Origin: JBKJUK01 sp046590705
GTDB lineage: Bacteria > Acidobacteriota > Thermoanaerobaculia > Gp7-AA8
Length of the DNA: 7,468 nt
Reading direction: 5' to 3'
Assembly: GCA_046590705.1 (NCBI GenBank)
Contig: JBKJUK010000220.1
Span: 1-7,468 of the forward strand
Below are positions 7,036 to 7,468 of the stretch, piece by piece. Positions within the stretch are counted from its first letter, which is position 1; each line of letters opens with the position of its first letter. Made by a program: the position numbers and the translations under genes. A model generated the notes under the pieces. That model was not told the origin of the DNA and did not search any database. It saw nothing but the letters and a program-made list of their open reading frames with translations.

Positions 7036-7110
7036 CAATCCCTCCGAAGGTGCTGCGTCGTCATTCATTGATAGCGGATCTTCGCTACAGCCTCAATAAT
7101 GTAACGCCAG
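7036..7110. promoter_or_regulatory. Divergent spacer between the dipeptidase and flavin monooxygenase genes
   Basis: These 75 bases hold the dipeptidase ribosome binding site (GGAGGG on minus, 7045-7040). On the plus strand TTGATA (7068-7073) matches a -35 well and AATAAT (7095-7100) a -10, but the 21-base gap between them is too long for a normal sigma-70 promoter. If AATAAT is a -10, transcription of the monooxygenase would begin only a few bases before its ATG. No clear ribosome binding site precedes that ATG, so a leaderless or near-leaderless message is possible. No minus-strand promoter was convincing. Confidence 0.3.
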
Positions 7111-7468
7111 ATGGAATTCGATGTTTTCTTTTCGATCTGCCAGACCGAAGTCGACGGCTACCTGCCGTCAGAGCGGATCATGTTCGAGAACTTTTTCGAA
7201 CAGGCCGTACTGGCAGACGAACTCGGGTACGGCACTGCATGGATCGCCGAGAGTCATCTGTCAACCGAGGTGCAGAAACAGAATCCTGGAGCGGTGATCC
7301 CGCACTTTGTCGGTGAGATCGCCGTGAACACAGATTTTCTGCAGATCGTTCATCGGCTGTTTCGGCTGACGAAGAGAATCAACGCCGGCTCGGCCATCAT
7401 GAACATTCTGGCGAATGGCGGACCGATTGCTGCGGCGGAACGTGTGCGGATGTTCCTCTCGCTGCACG
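7111..7468 (+). CDS. Luciferase-like (LLM class) flavin-dependent monooxygenase, N-terminal part, cut by right edge
   Basis: 119 codons are visible and the frame is still open at the edge. Seen: MEFDVFFSIC as the first barrel strand, then FFEQAVLADELGYGTAWIAESHLS at about 28-51, the typical early helix and second strand of the bacterial luciferase fold. The ESH triplet stands where the family usually has EHH. The stretch at 88-110 (KRINAGSAIMNILANGGPIA, then AAE) fits the 'ri.lGtav..l....P...AE' region that binds FMN. Between these, about residues 53-85 are longer than in the shortest family members. Family knowledge: FMNH2-dependent TIM-barrel oxidoreductases or F420-dependent relatives; substrate and cofactor cannot be told from this part. 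The start is the first ATG after an in-frame TAA at 7102, and it gives the normal family N-terminus. There is no obvious ribosome binding site. It is divergent from the dipeptidase gene. Confidence 0.85.
   Translation, partial: MEFDVFFSICQTEVDGYLPSERIMFENFFEQAVLADELGYGTAWIAESHLSTEVQKQNPGAVIPHFVGEIAVNTDFLQIVHRLFRLTKRINAGSAIMNILANGGPIAAAERVRMFLSLH

Noticed and set aside
1..7468. CRISPR array, tRNA/rRNA gene, transposase, prophage or defence system
   Set aside because: No regularly spaced direct repeats, no tRNA cloverleaf or rRNA sequence recognised by eye, and no protein with such domains in any supported frame.

Overview
The window holds six protein-coding genes of a Gram-negative bacterium, two of them cut by the window edges. 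No RNA genes, CRISPR arrays, insertion sequences or phage genes were seen. The Gram-negative assignment rests on an outer-membrane beta-barrel with a signal peptide and a C-terminal Phe, a lipoprotein signal peptide and a lytic transglycosylase. GC-rich coding sequence, non-ATG starts on two of the six genes, and short intergenic gaps would fit an environmental lineage such as Acidobacteriota. That placement is a guess from general impression and has not been tested.

Layout from left to right. Positions 1-2203 (minus) encode a membrane-anchored, Slt-type soluble lytic transglycosylase. It has a long helical-repeat region and an SLT catalytic domain whose end lies beyond the left edge. It starts at a TTG that overlaps the TGA stop of the gene upstream of it (2200-2670, minus). 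That upstream gene encodes a small protein with two membrane segments and a PH-like domain and starts at GTG. The two genes form a translationally coupled pair. A 141-base divergent spacer separates them from proS (2812-4527, plus), a bacterial-type prolyl-tRNA synthetase with a YbaK-type editing insertion flanked by two CxxC pairs. Fifty-four bases after proS comes a FadL/TodX-type outer-membrane transporter (4582-6015, plus).

Positions 6016-6324 form a 309-base gene-free gap between convergent genes. It contains an imperfect inverted repeat of about 125 bases that looks like an interspersed intergenic element, and a small hairpin followed by a T-run on the minus strand. Next is a VanX/DdpX-type D-Ala-D-Ala dipeptidase on the minus strand (6325-7035), predicted to be a lipoprotein. 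Divergent from it, a luciferase-like flavin monooxygenase begins at 7111 and runs off the right edge.

Three of the six genes act at the cell envelope on peptidoglycan or the outer membrane (transglycosylase, D,D-dipeptidase, FadL-like porin), and the PH-like protein is also membrane-bound. proS is housekeeping. I found no convincing undescribed multi-gene system. The points most worth checking are the coupled PH-like/transglycosylase pair, the intergenic inverted repeat and the lipoprotein form of the VanX-like enzyme.
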